NCBI GenBank assembly: GCA_944375765.1
Contig: CALWAR010000060.1
Location: 1 to 55,297 of the forward strand
Reading direction: 5' to 3'
DNA: 55,297 bases
DNA from: an uncultured Mediterraneibacter sp.
Lineage (GTDB): Bacteria; Bacillota; Clostridia; Lachnospirales; Lachnospiraceae
The position numbers and the translations under genes were made by a program. Position 1 is the stretch's first letter; the number at the start of each line of letters is the position of its first letter. This document shows, piece after piece, positions 31,871-40,466 of the stretch. The notes under the pieces were generated by a model. It had not been told where the DNA came from, searched no databases, and saw nothing but the letters and a program-made list of their open reading frames with translations.

Positions 31871-33409
31871 TTATTCTCTGTCAGACAGCCATTCTTCCGC
31901 TGATTTGCCTGCCAGGGATCTGGAATAGTTCCACTGACGCACGGACAGCTCTTTATTACTCTCCATTATCCCCCGGAAATAATCCTCTGCGCTTTCTTCC
32001 ATCCTGCTCTCTTTCAACTGTTCTCTACTTATCTGAGCGATCTGCGGAGCCGCATCCTGGGACAGGCCGTACATGAGATAATACAAATCTGTCTCCTGCG
32101 CCGTCCCGACGTTTCGGATGTTGTAGCCTGCGATCAGAGCATCTGCTCTGCTGAACGAAAACAGGATGTAGCAGACGGAGACCACAGCCGTGATATACCG
32201 GAACAGTCTGAAGTCTTTTCTGTATATGCTGCATATCACGCCGAAAAAGATTATCATGAGCACTGCAAGGAACCAGAGCACCAACATTCTCAGAAAACTC
32301 AGATTATATTCTTTCACATAGAGCGCCATGCGGTACGCCGCCGAGAGGATCATAATGCAGGTACACGCGGAGATCACGGTGAGCAGTATCCGAAGCGTTT
32401 TGTTGTCCTCAAATATTTTTACACATACAAGGACAGTCACAAAATTGATCAGGCTGACAAACAATAGCTGCCAGAAGCCCTGATGTGCATACTGTGAATA
32501 AGTGACTCCGTCAGGCAGTCCGGAATCCAGCCTGAGAAACAGAAATAAAATCTGTATCCCCGAATAGAACACATACACAGCCGCCATGATACCCGTAAAT
32601 GTGATCCCTGTGATATAGTTGGTGCTCCCTGTTTCCCGGCGGGCTTTCCCTCCAAGATTCATCCTGAAAAGTCCTGCAAAGAACGCATACAGAGCAGTCA
32701 TCCCGAAGAGAAATGTCAGGATCACGCCGAAGATATTGGCAAAGTCAATCTCTCTGATAAAGTGCAGCGGATTCAGGAAACGGAACAGGCTGCCAAATAT
32801 GTGTAAAAATATCTCATCAGACATCATGAGCAGAGGAAGAACGATAATGAGCATCAGCGCGGCCGCCAGGATACCTATCAGGACCGGTCCGGTATTTTTC
32901 CCTGCTTTCCCCGGAGAGTTATGCTCACACTTATCAACACTGTCATACGCACTGCCGTTCGCCGCTCCGGCTGTCTCTTTTTTCCCGACGCTCCTGAAAA
33001 GTTCTCCCACGGAAACGATCCACGTTCCAAGCATGATAAAGAACTTTTTCACATATTCCGTAAATCCCCACTCACGGTCCTGGTACACCTGATGCGCCAT
33101 CGCCATCATGAACAGGAGTATGATCCCTGCGCTGTTGAAAAAGTGGAAAAATCCGTTGTCCGTCAGCATTGTAGATATCCCGAGCAGCAGGATCCCTGCA
33201 AAGTATCTTATCGTTCCTTTCTGGAAAGTTATCCCCACTTTTCTCAGGAAAAGTACGGAAAACCACAGGGAAACCGCCGTCATTACCGGAAATGTAACGC
33301 CCGACATATTCCTGTACAGGCATAAGGTGAACACGCCCCCGTAGATGATACTCATTATAAAGAACCATCTCCTGTCTTCTCTCATCCTCTCAATAAAGAT
33401 ACTGTCCAT
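31871..33409 (-). CDS. DUF4173 (DUF4153-type) integral membrane protein
   Basis: 512 residues from ATG 33409, which has GAGGAGG spaced six bases away; in-frame ATGs at 33415 and upward overlap or precede the site. About 12 hydrophobic segments fill most of the chain, with a polar loop at about 145-165 and a soluble C-terminal part (MYGLSQDAAPQIAQISREQL ... SLAGKSAEEWLSDRE) that matches the DUF4173 family. No function is known. The gene follows the HTH-DUF2975 pair on the same strand and may be controlled by them. A short palindromic repeat lies in the 64-bp gap to the HTH gene. Confidence 0.85.
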   Translation of the reverse strand: MDSIFIERMREDRRWFFIMSIIYGGVFTLCLYRNMSGVTFPVMTAVSLWFSVLFLRKVGITFQKGTIRYFAGILLLGISTMLTDNGFFHFFNSAGIILLFMMAMAHQVYQDREWGFTEYVKKFFIMLGTWIVSVGELFRSVGKKETAGAANGSAYDSVDKCEHNSPGKAGKNTGPVLIGILAAALMLIIVLPLLMMSDEIFLHIFGSLFRFLNPLHFIREIDFANIFGVILTFLFGMTALYAFFAGLFRMNLGGKARRETGSTNYITGITFTGIMAAVYVFYSGIQILFLFLRLDSGLPDGVTYSQYAHQGFWQLLFVSLINFVTVLVCVKIFEDNKTLRILLTVISACTCIMILSAAYRMALYVKEYNLSFLRMLVLWFLAVLMIIFFGVICSIYRKDFRLFRYITAVVSVCYILFSFSRADALIAGYNIRNVGTAQETDLYYLMYGLSQDAAPQIAQISREQLKESRMEESAEDYFRGIMESNKELSVRQWNYSRSLAGKSAEEWLSDRE

Positions 33410-33435
33410 TTTCATCCTCCTCTGCATAACATACA

Positions 33436-33476
33436 TAACAGTTCAGCCCGCGCCATCCCTGATGGATGAACTGTTA
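33436..33476. repeat. Short copy of the 15575-type palindromic repeat
   Basis: TAACAGTTCA (33436-33445) is repeated inverted as TGAACTGTTA (33467-33476) around a 21-nt loop that contains CGCGCCATC and CCTGATGG. These ends and the loop motif match the borders of the element at 15575-15769. The right arm carries the stop codon of the HTH gene. Confidence 0.75.
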
Positions 33477-33680
33477 TTCCTCCACATATTCAAGGATATC
33501 TCCCGGCTGGCAGTCAAGCGCCTTGCATATCGCCTCCAGCGTGGTGAACCTTACTGCTTTCGCCTTATTATTCTTTAATATGGAAAGATTCGCCATAGTG
33601 ATATCCACCTTGTTTGCAAGCTCCGTCACACTCATTTTCCTCTTAGCCATCATGACATCAAGATTTACTACGATCGCCAT
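33474..33680 (-). CDS. Cro/CI-type helix-turn-helix regulator
   Basis: 68 residues, almost all one HTH domain: LDVMMAKRKMSVTELANKVDITMANLSILKNNKAKAVRFTTLEAICKALDCQPGDILEYVEE. It is of the small YozG-like type that is usually encoded next to DUF2975 membrane proteins. It likely represses its own operon through the promoter at 34190-34219. Ribosome site AGGAGGG upstream. Its stop codon lies inside a palindromic repeat. Confidence 0.92.
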   Translation of the reverse strand: MAIVVNLDVMMAKRKMSVTELANKVDITMANLSILKNNKAKAVRFTTLEAICKALDCQPGDILEYVEE

Positions 33681-33690
33681 CTTATCCCTC

Positions 33691-34143
33691 CTATATTGTC
33701 AGATCATTCTCCTGTTTATAGCGGACTGCCTCGGAAAAGACGAGGCTGAGCACATGGCTGAATATCCCCGCGACAGAGAATGTAAGAATGATGATAAATG
33801 TGGCCGGCGTCGGAAGTATAAATATCTTGATAAAAAAGAGTGCGGCTATGACAAATGCCACTCTTCCCATTACCTTGAGACTTTTCGTATTGCTGTCCAC
33901 AAAGCAGTTCCTGTCCAGGACCGTGGTCATCATTTTTCTGAGCTGCCACACGATGACAAGTCCGCACACGCCGGACAGAAAGAACAGGATGAGCATCGAT
34001 ATATAATGTTCCGCAATCTCCTGCGAATAATATCTCCCCGCAAGTTTCAGCGTAAAGGGGAGCGATGCCTCGACCAGGATCCCGGTATAGAACATGAGAT
34101 CCAGCAGATATTTTGTAAATATGATGATCCTTTTCTGATCCAT
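33691..34143 (-). CDS. DUF2975 membrane protein
   Basis: 150 residues with four hydrophobic segments. LRKMMTTVLDRNCFVDSNTKSLKVMGRVAF and the C-terminal FSEAVRYKQENDLTI are family hallmarks. It is the first gene of a two- or three-gene unit with the HTH gene 10 bp downstream. DUF2975-HTH pairs are common in Firmicutes; the membrane protein may sense a signal for the regulator. That role is inferred from synteny alone. Confidence 0.9.
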   Translation of the reverse strand: MDQKRIIIFTKYLLDLMFYTGILVEASLPFTLKLAGRYYSQEIAEHYISMLILFFLSGVCGLVIVWQLRKMMTTVLDRNCFVDSNTKSLKVMGRVAFVIAALFFIKIFILPTPATFIIILTFSVAGIFSHVLSLVFSEAVRYKQENDLTI

Positions 34144-34189
34144 AATGACATCTCCTTTAACTTACTTGTAAAATATGGTATCTGCTCGT

Positions 34190-34219
34190 ATTATATGATC
34201 GGAAAATATCATTTGTCAA
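34190..34219 (-). promoter_or_regulatory. Strong promoter of the DUF2975-HTH operon
   Basis: On the minus strand TTGACA (34214-34219) and TATAAT (34190-34195) are 18 bp apart, in an AT-rich setting, about 47 bp before the DUF2975 start. Confidence 0.8.
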
Positions 34220-34254
34220 TATATTTTTATTGTTTTTCGATAAATTACAGATAT

Positions 34255-34306
34255 TAAAAGACCGTCCGGGCTGCTCCGCTTCGCACGGATACAGCCTCAG
34301 ACGGCC
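34255..34306 (-). terminator. Terminator of the DUF62-ECF operon
   Basis: On the minus strand a long imperfect stem, GGCCGTC...GGCTG with CAGCC...GACGGTC, closes over 46 nt and is followed by TTTTAAT. It lies 30 bp after the S-component gene and ends the five-gene transcript. Confidence 0.85.
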
Positions 34307-34335
34307 TGTTCTTTCACTCTGTCCTGATTTTATTC

Positions 34336-34896
34336 CTACTCTTTTGAAAGAGTTCCTTTTTTTGATCTTGTCTTGCTGTACAGCGCAAGAAGAATCGTTC
34401 CGATCACACCTGCTGATACCGCATTGCTGACCGCTGCGACAACGCCCTGTGTAAATACAAGGTTTGCCGGCTCTGCATAGACAACGATATCGAGCACCGG
34501 AGCTACGATCACCCATGAGATCACATTGGCGATGACCTGGTAAATGTTAAAACGAAGAATATCTTTTCCCCCGAATTCTCCTTCATCTACTTTCAGCTTC
34601 GGATACACGAAACCTGTGATAAAGCATGTCAGCCCGCTTGCCACTACCCAGCTCCACCACGGAGATCCGTACTGGATCGCGTCAGACAGTCCATGTCCGA
34701 TCAGACCGATGAGCAGTCCGGCGATCGGCCCGAACAGCGCCGAGAAGAAAGCGCCCACGCCATAGGCGGTCTTGATATCCGTCTCCGGGATGCCCGTCGG
34801 GATCTTCACATACATAAACAGTACGATGAAAAGCGCGGCTCCAAGTCCCGTTGCAACGATCGTCTTCGTCTTGAAGTCAAAAAGTTTTTTCTCCAT
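34336..34896 (-). CDS. ECF transporter S component (UPF0397 type)
   Basis: 186 residues with five to six membrane segments. KTIVATGLGAALFIVLFMYVKIPTGIPETDI, the YGVGAFFSALFGPIAGLLIGLIGHGLSDAI stretch and GSPWWSWVVASG match the UPF0397 family of substrate-binding S components of energy-coupling factor importers. The ligand of this family is not settled to my knowledge. It is the last gene of an operon that holds its T and fused A-A' parts and two SAM hydrolase genes, so a ligand related to S-adenosylmethionine, adenosine or methionine is plausible. AGGAGG precedes the ATG. The 134-bp gap upstream contains a CCGGC/GCCGG hairpin. Confidence 0.88.
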   Translation of the reverse strand: MEKKLFDFKTKTIVATGLGAALFIVLFMYVKIPTGIPETDIKTAYGVGAFFSALFGPIAGLLIGLIGHGLSDAIQYGSPWWSWVVASGLTCFITGFVYPKLKVDEGEFGGKDILRFNIYQVIANVISWVIVAPVLDIVVYAEPANLVFTQGVVAAVSNAVSAGVIGTILLALYSKTRSKKGTLSKE

Positions 34897-35030
34897 TACA
34901 TCTTCCTCCTGTAAGATAAATAATAAAATGTTTCTCTCTGCCCCGGCTCATTGCCGGAAGCTGTATCAACAGCAGCAGCGTCGCCTGCGGGGACATCTCC
35001 TGCCATCAACCGTTTGGTCTGGATCCTCCC

Positions 35031-35876
35031 TCAGTCTTTTGTGAACGTCACTTTCCACTCCGGTCCGTAGGAGAGTCCGTACTTCTCGCAGAAACTGCCC
35101 TGTGTCACTGCCATGGCAGCTTTCATAAGTTCATTGTTATATATCATCGGCTGTCCTTTTTCGACAAATCCGAAACTTTTGTGGAAAAGGACTTTTTCGT
35201 CAAATACCGTTTTCCCCTCATGGGTGATCACTGCACGGATCATGTCCCCGTACTCAAATCCCGCGCTGTTGAACGACCGCAGCGGGATATTCGTCCAGAG
35301 ATTGCCGAAATTGGGATCGTTGATCTCGAAAATCCCCTCTGCTCTTCCCGGTCCGACAACAGGTTCGAGGATCGGGTGCTCCACGATCTCCTCCACAGGA
35401 TACTCCGATCCCACTCCTGCGAAATCTATGATTCCGCCTGCAAGACGGGCTGCAGTGTATCCGAACAGGTCTCTTCCGTGGAAGATCGCCACTTCTTCTG
35501 TGCCTTTTCCTCTTAAACGGTTTACAGATTCATCGATCTCTCTTACTGCCTCGATACCGATGAATCTTTTCACATGTGTCAGCGATCCGTTGTCGGGAGA
35601 GACAACAAAGTGGCCGTCTTTTGTCTTCGCCACACACGCCCGGCGGCTCGTCCCCACCCCCGGATCCACGACGGATACATAGATCGTCCCCTCCGGCCAG
35701 AATGGTAAACTCTGATACAGCCGGTAGCTCGCGCTCCAAGTATCGTACTGGGGCAGTTCATGCGTCCCGTCCATGATCTCAAGTTCACGGTCCACGCTTT
35801 TGACCACGCCGTACATGGAGCTTACCGCTCCTTCTTTATATGTAAAATCTGTCTGAAATACAAGAATCGGTTTCAT
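35031..35876 (-). CDS. SAM hydrolase / SAM hydroxide adenosyltransferase (DUF62), copy a
   Basis: 281 residues from ATG 35876, set by GGAGAGG upstream; a longer frame to 35903 is rejected. The DUF62 (SAM_HAT) family splits S-adenosylmethionine to adenosine and L-methionine. The catalytic triad is intact: Asp71 in VDPGVG, Arg78 in TSRRA and His133 in FHGRDLF. Other family motifs are FQTDF at the start, SPDNGSLTHV and a C-terminal beta-barrel with FEINDPNFGNLWTNI. It is fourth in the operon, between the T and S components. It shares the layout and the exact catalytic spacing with the second copy at 38567-39427, but they differ through most of the sequence, so the duplication is not recent. Confidence 0.93.
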   Translation of the reverse strand: MKPILVFQTDFTYKEGAVSSMYGVVKSVDRELEIMDGTHELPQYDTWSASYRLYQSLPFWPEGTIYVSVVDPGVGTSRRACVAKTKDGHFVVSPDNGSLTHVKRFIGIEAVREIDESVNRLRGKGTEEVAIFHGRDLFGYTAARLAGGIIDFAGVGSEYPVEEIVEHPILEPVVGPGRAEGIFEINDPNFGNLWTNIPLRSFNSAGFEYGDMIRAVITHEGKTVFDEKVLFHKSFGFVEKGQPMIYNNELMKAAMAVTQGSFCEKYGLSYGPEWKVTFTKD

Positions 35877-35962
35877 AAATATATCCTCTCCTTTCAAATG
35901 CACCTCTTACGCCGCTCTTTTATGCCGTTTGCAGGAGTCTCTTCCTGCAGGCCGCATGAGCG

Positions 35963-36796
35963 TTATACAAAAGGATTATAAAATCTGGATCCGTTCACAA
36001 AGAAAGATACGCCGATCGATCCCGCAAGCACGGCGGCGGAAAAAATCATCACCAGAAAGTCATTCTTTCCCAGCGGCTTTCCTGCATACCATGTTCTTTT
36101 CTTATGCTTTCCGAATCCTCTCAGATCCATCGCGTTGCTGATGAGCTCGATCCGGTCGAGCGTTGTAAAGATCAGCGGCACGAAGATATTCATCATATTC
36201 TTTATGCGGGCGCCCAGCTTTTCTTTTCTGGACATGTCAAGTCCTCTGCTCTGCTGAGCCAGCGAGATGTCCTGATAATCCCGGATCATATCCGGGAAAT
36301 ACCTCAAAGTCAGCGCCAGAGCATACGCAGCTTTATAGCTCACCCCGATCCGGTTTAATGACGCCGCGAACTCGCTCGGGTTCGTCGTCAGAAGAAAGAT
36401 GATCCCAAGCGGTATCCCCGATGCATATTTCAGGATCTTTGTCACCTGGTAGAGGATCTGCTCCAGCGTTACCGTATATCTGCTGTTAAACCGGAAGATC
36501 TCATGGACAGTCCCGTAGATCTCCGTCCCGTACTGCGGGCTGAACAGATAGGTCAGACAGAAGTTCAGCAAAAGGAACACTCCCACATAGATCATCATCG
36601 TCCTGATCTGGCGAAAACTGATCTCTGATACTTTGAAAAAGCAGAACGAAAGCACCAGCACAAAAATGATATACCGGATATCATAGGAGAACATGACTGA
36701 AAATGTAAGGCAGATAAAAGCGACCAGCTTCGTAAGCCCTGACAGATTATAAATAAAATTATCTCTGTCTATATAGTCAAACAGTTTCGTTTTCAT
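35963..36796 (-). CDS. ECF transporter T component (EcfT)
   Basis: 277 residues from ATG 36796, which has an AAGG site; a longer frame to 36817 is possible. About five membrane helices, and the two Arg-Gly coupling motifs of EcfT: SLAQQSRGLDM and AMDLRGFGKHKKRTWY. They transmit ATPase motion to the S component. The gene overlaps the ATPase gene by 20 bp. A CTGCAGGAAGAGACTCCTGCA-type hairpin lies just after the stop, before the DUF62a gene. Confidence 0.92.
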   Translation of the reverse strand: MKTKLFDYIDRDNFIYNLSGLTKLVAFICLTFSVMFSYDIRYIIFVLVLSFCFFKVSEISFRQIRTMMIYVGVFLLLNFCLTYLFSPQYGTEIYGTVHEIFRFNSRYTVTLEQILYQVTKILKYASGIPLGIIFLLTTNPSEFAASLNRIGVSYKAAYALALTLRYFPDMIRDYQDISLAQQSRGLDMSRKEKLGARIKNMMNIFVPLIFTTLDRIELISNAMDLRGFGKHKKRTWYAGKPLGKNDFLVMIFSAAVLAGSIGVSFFVNGSRFYNPFV

Positions 36797-38510
36797 TGCG
36801 CCTTGTCCCCCTTTCATAGTCTATGAAGTTCTGTACGAAAGAGGACGGATCCTCGATCCCTGTACTGACGGCAAGCTCATACAGCGAGGTCAGTTTCAGA
36901 TTGGCCTGTTCTGTGATCGATCTGTCGGTGAGTATCTCTACCGCGCTCGCATCTCCGATCTTCTTTCCTCCTGAGATCACGATTGCATGCGGCGTGTATT
37001 CCAGCATCAGATGCATGTCGTGTGTGATCATGATGATCGTCACTCCCCGGCTGTTCAGGCTCTTTAGAAACTCCATGATCTCCGTATAATGATGGTAATC
37101 CTGCCCTGCCGTAGGCTCGTCCAGTATGAGGATCTGAGGTTCCAGAACAAGCACGGAAGCGATCGTCACACGCTTTTTCTGTCCGAAGCTGAGCGCTGAC
37201 ACCGGCCATTTTTTAAACGGCAGAAGCCCGCAGATCTTCAGCGCCATATCCACTTTCGGCTCGATCTCTTCCTCCGGGACCCCACGGATGCGAAGTCCCA
37301 GCGCTACCTCATCGTATATCATCGGCTTGCAGATCATCTGGTTCGGATTCTGCATGACATACCCGATCTTTTCAGAGCGCTCTTTGATCGTCTTGTCTGC
37401 CATGTCCTCACCGCTGTAATACAGTTTTCCCTCATCCTCTTTTACAAATCCGCAGATCAGTTTGGCGAGAGTACTCTTGCCCGCTCCGTTCGTCCCGACG
37501 ATGCTGACCATCTCTCCCTCCTGAATGGAAAAACTGATATCCTGAAGTATTTTTCTCTTTTTCGTATACTGGAAACTGATGTGATCCGCCTCAAGTATGA
37601 CCGGACGTTCTTTTGGCTTTTCCTTTTTCGCCTGCGCCCTGTTCCATGCGAGGAGAGGCTCCCGGATCTGCTCTGTGTCAAGTGTGTCTAGCCGCCCCGC
37701 ATGCATGTCGGGAGTTACTTTGATCCCCGCGTATTTCATCGCAGTTACATAAAGAGGTTCACGGATCCCGAGTTCCGGCAGGATATCCGCAGCCATCAGT
37801 TCATCCGGCGGCAGATCCGCCGCGATCCGTCCGTCGCTGATCACGATCACCCGATCCACATCCCGGTAAAGCACATCTTCCAGTCTGTGTTCGATGATGA
37901 TCACTGTCTTTTCCTGATCTTTCCATACCCGGTCGATCAGATCGATAGCCGTCTTTCCCGTAGCAGGATCCAGATTCGCCAGAGGCTCGTCAAAGAGGAG
38001 GATATCCACATTATCCACCATGACGCCGGCAAAGGATACTCTCTGCTTCTGTCCGCCGGAAAGTTCAAAGGGCGAAGATTTCAGAAGTTCACCCATATCT
38101 ACGATATCCGTGACTTTCTGCACCGTGTCTTTCATTTTATCCAGTTCGACACAGTCGTTTTCGAGTGCAAACGCCACGTCTTCCCCCACGGTCAGTCCGA
38201 TAAACTGTCCGTCCGAATCCTGGAGGACGGTTCCCACCATCTTGGAGAGCTGAAAGATATCCATGTCTTTCGTCTCCTGCCCCATGATCCTGAGACTTCC
38301 GTTGATCTCGCCTTTATAGGAAAACGGGATCAGTCCGTTCAGGCAGTGTCCCAGAGTACTTTTCCCACTTCCGCTTGGACCTACGATGAGTATTTTTTCC
38401 CCTTTGAAGATCGTCAGATCGATATTATGGAGCGTTGGCTCCGCCTGACTGAAATACTGAAACTGAAAGTCCTTAAATTGTATTACCGGAGTTTTTTCCC
38501 TCTCGCTCAT
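36777..38510 (-). CDS. ECF transporter fused ATPase (EcfA-EcfA')
   Basis: 577 residues made of two ABC ATPase domains in tandem. Domain 1 has Walker A VGPSGSGKSTLGH, signature LSGGQKQR and Walker B DILLFDEPLANLDP. Domain 2 has VGTNGAGKSTLAK, LSFGQKKR and ILILDEPTAGQD. Q-loops (VLQDSDGQFIG, VMQNPNQMI) are visible, with the ECF-type Asn/Gln patterns. A linker of about 50 residues joins the domains. One fused chain instead of two genes is common in the dedicated (group I) ECF importers, which fits a transporter with its own S component. It is the second gene of the operon after DUF62b. Confidence 0.95.
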   Translation of the reverse strand: MSEREKTPVIQFKDFQFQYFSQAEPTLHNIDLTIFKGEKILIVGPSGSGKSTLGHCLNGLIPFSYKGEINGSLRIMGQETKDMDIFQLSKMVGTVLQDSDGQFIGLTVGEDVAFALENDCVELDKMKDTVQKVTDIVDMGELLKSSPFELSGGQKQRVSFAGVMVDNVDILLFDEPLANLDPATGKTAIDLIDRVWKDQEKTVIIIEHRLEDVLYRDVDRVIVISDGRIAADLPPDELMAADILPELGIREPLYVTAMKYAGIKVTPDMHAGRLDTLDTEQIREPLLAWNRAQAKKEKPKERPVILEADHISFQYTKKRKILQDISFSIQEGEMVSIVGTNGAGKSTLAKLICGFVKEDEGKLYYSGEDMADKTIKERSEKIGYVMQNPNQMICKPMIYDEVALGLRIRGVPEEEIEPKVDMALKICGLLPFKKWPVSALSFGQKKRVTIASVLVLEPQILILDEPTAGQDYHHYTEIMEFLKSLNSRGVTIIMITHDMHLMLEYTPHAIVISGGKKIGDASAVEILTDRSITEQANLKLTSLYELAVSTGIEDPSSFVQNFIDYERGTRRNENETV

Positions 38511-38566
38511 TCCTGCCTCCTCCGCTTATCATCTCCTGACATAGTGTGCAGATCATTTTCTCTGTA

Positions 38567-39427
38567 CTAATTTTCATAAATAAGCCGCGGCGCTTTCCTT
38601 ATCGTGATCCGCCAGTTTGTCCCTGTTCCTATATTATATGCCCGTGCAAAACTTCCCTGATTGATCGCCACTGCCATACAGTCAAGGCTGTTCACATAGA
38701 CAAGGGGTTCTCCTACATATACGTCCGCAAAACTTTTGGCATATACAAGGATGTTTTTATAGAGTGTCCTCGTCTCATTTTCAATGCTGATCTCTACTCT
38801 TCCCCCGTGTTTTACCCCCAGTTTCAGGAACATCTCTCTTGTGATGTTCGTCCAGAGGCTTCCGAACCTGACGTCCAGCACATCGATCGTGCCGCTCACT
38901 TTGTCCCCGTCACAGACCGGCTCAACGACCGGTAGCTCGATCACGCTGGCCGCCGCCACTTCCGGCCCTACTTCTTCAAACGTGATAACTCCTGCCGCAA
39001 GTTTTGCTCCTGTGTAGGCATAGATATCTCTTCCGTGGAAAGTGTAGCTCTCTCCTGAATTTGGAAGACGGTTCACGCTCTCATCGATCACTCTTGCTTT
39101 CTCGATCCCGATGATCCTTTTTACATGTGTAAGGGTTCCATTGTCCGGCGTTACGATATACTGTCCTGTTTTTGTTTTTACAACGATACTCCGTCTTGTA
39201 GATCCGACTCCCGGATCTACAACGCTTACAAATACTGCTCCTTCCGGCCAGTAACTGACTGTCTGGATCAGCCGGTACGACGCCTCCCATATATCATACT
39301 GGGGGATCTCATGTGTAAGATCTGAGATGCTCAGGTCCTGACATACTCCATAGGCGACTCCGTACATTGCGCTGACCGCTCCGTCCGCTGTTCCAAAATC
39401 TGACTGTAAAATAAGTGGTTTCATCAT
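38567..39427 (-). CDS. SAM hydrolase / SAM hydroxide adenosyltransferase (DUF62), copy b
   Basis: 286 residues (ATG 39424 is an equal start). The triad is Asp71 (VDPGVG), Arg78 (STRRS) and His131 (FHGRDIY), and LQSDFG, TPDNGTLTHV and VLDVRFGSLWTNI are present. This is the first gene of the operon: DUF62b, fused ECF ATPase, T, DUF62a, S. The product should release adenosine and methionine from SAM in the cytoplasm. Two active-looking copies in one operon with an importer suggest either two substrates or a heteromeric enzyme; family members form trimers. Confidence 0.93.
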   Translation of the reverse strand: MMKPLILQSDFGTADGAVSAMYGVAYGVCQDLSISDLTHEIPQYDIWEASYRLIQTVSYWPEGAVFVSVVDPGVGSTRRSIVVKTKTGQYIVTPDNGTLTHVKRIIGIEKARVIDESVNRLPNSGESYTFHGRDIYAYTGAKLAAGVITFEEVGPEVAAASVIELPVVEPVCDGDKVSGTIDVLDVRFGSLWTNITREMFLKLGVKHGGRVEISIENETRTLYKNILVYAKSFADVYVGEPLVYVNSLDCMAVAINQGSFARAYNIGTGTNWRITIRKAPRLIYEN

Positions 39428-39485
39428 TTTTTCTTTCCTTTACCCGCTAAGGAGCGCACATTCGAGCTGTTCCTTGCATTCTTAA

Positions 39486-39514
39486 AGTATAATGATTATC
39501 CCGGCAAGTGTCAA
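39486..39514 (-). promoter_or_regulatory. Promoter of the DUF62-ECF operon
   Basis: On the minus strand TTGACA (39509-39514) and TATACT (39486-39491) are exactly 17 bp apart. The leader is about 55 nt and can form a stem AAGGA/TCCTT around GCTCGAATGTGCGC. Confidence 0.8.
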
Positions 39515-39555
39515 GGCACGGATTCCTGTATTATCATTACATCAGACAGATGATA

Positions 39556-39597
39556 ACAGCCGGACGGCTGATACCATATAGTCAGTCATCCGGCTGT
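39556..39597. terminator. Hairpin between the IclR gene and the DUF62-ECF promoter
   Basis: ACAGCCGGA (39556-39564) pairs with TCCGGCTGT (39589-39597); an inner CTGA/TCAG pair extends it. It lies 20 bp after the IclR stop. The T-run is poor (TATCATCT), so it is a weak terminator or operator. Confidence 0.5.
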
Positions 39598-39616
39598 ATC
39601 TGTTTCTTCTATAAAA

Positions 39617-40378
39617 TTATAGTCTGCTTTCTATTTTATTTACATATTTTTTCATGAGGATCGCCCACTCTGATATATTATCATCATTAAAATGAGTTGC
39701 GATACCGCTCACACTGATCGCTGCATATACTTTTTTGTTCCGGTCCAGTATCGGCATAGCGATGCATCTGATCCCGAACTCATGCTCCATGTCGTCGATC
39801 GCGTATCCTCGCTGTCTGGTCCGGGTGAGCTCCTGATATAATCTGTCTTTGTCAGTGATGCTGTTCTCTGTAAATGCCTCCAGTTCCTGGTGTTCCAGAT
39901 AATACTGTATCTCTGGCTCACCCATATTCGCCAGCATGGCCTTTCCCAGACCTGTGCAGTACATCTGCGCCCGCTCGCCGAGGATGGATCTCATCAGATC
40001 CACTGAATCTGCAGGATACATCGCTTCCAGATACAGCACTTCCTCTCTGTATGGAACTGCGAGATACACTCTTTCTCCTGTCTGATTTGCAAGTTCCTGC
40101 ATGTACGGCATAGCGATTTTTGTGATTGAATATGTATCGCCGAGCGCCTTGCTCAGATTAAAAATCTGAATTCCCAGGCAGTATTTGCCTGACTCCTCGT
40201 CCTGCTCCAGATATTCCATTGCCTTTAAAGTCGAAAGTATGTTGTGCACCGTACTTTTGTACAAACCAAAATGTTCACTTATCTCAGTCACTCCAAGTAT
40301 CGGTTTCTCTGTAAAGTAGTTCAGAATCTCCAAGGCTTTCTGGAGGCTTTTAACTTTAATCTCAGAATTATCTGTCAT
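39617..40378 (-). CDS. IclR family transcriptional regulator
   Basis: 253 residues. The N-terminal winged helix (SLQKALEILNYFTEKPILGVTEISEHFGLYKSTVHNILSTLKAMEYLEQ) is followed by the IclR effector domain (VYLAVPYREEVLYLEAM, RAQMYCTGLGKAMLA, DDMEHEFGIRCIAMPI, YAAISVSGIATHF). It binds a small acid or sugar. It has its own promoter, and stands between the sialidase-like/ABC locus and the DUF62-ECF operon, so either may be its target. The sialidase-like gene ends only 88 bp upstream. Confidence 0.93.
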   Translation of the reverse strand: MTDNSEIKVKSLQKALEILNYFTEKPILGVTEISEHFGLYKSTVHNILSTLKAMEYLEQDEESGKYCLGIQIFNLSKALGDTYSITKIAMPYMQELANQTGERVYLAVPYREEVLYLEAMYPADSVDLMRSILGERAQMYCTGLGKAMLANMGEPEIQYYLEHQELEAFTENSITDKDRLYQELTRTRQRGYAIDDMEHEFGIRCIAMPILDRNKKVYAAISVSGIATHFNDDNISEWAILMKKYVNKIESRL

Positions 40379-40416
40379 CTGTTCCTCCTGTTCTCCTGTA
40401 CCGAACGCCGTTTAAT

Positions 40417-40445
40417 ATTATATCACTGAATTTTTTAAGATTCAA
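40417..40445 (-). promoter_or_regulatory. Promoter of the IclR gene
   Basis: On the minus strand TTGAAT (40440-40445) and TATAAT (40417-40422) are 17 bp apart. Next to the -10 box is the short palindrome AACGCCGTT, a possible autoregulatory site. Confidence 0.65.
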
Positions 40446-40466
40446 TGCATTTTTCAGGATAACAGA

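Noticed and set aside
34897-35030. SAM or other known riboswitch in front of the S-component gene
   Set aside because: No match to known SAM, cobalamin or TPP consensus cores that I can recall; only a simple hairpin.
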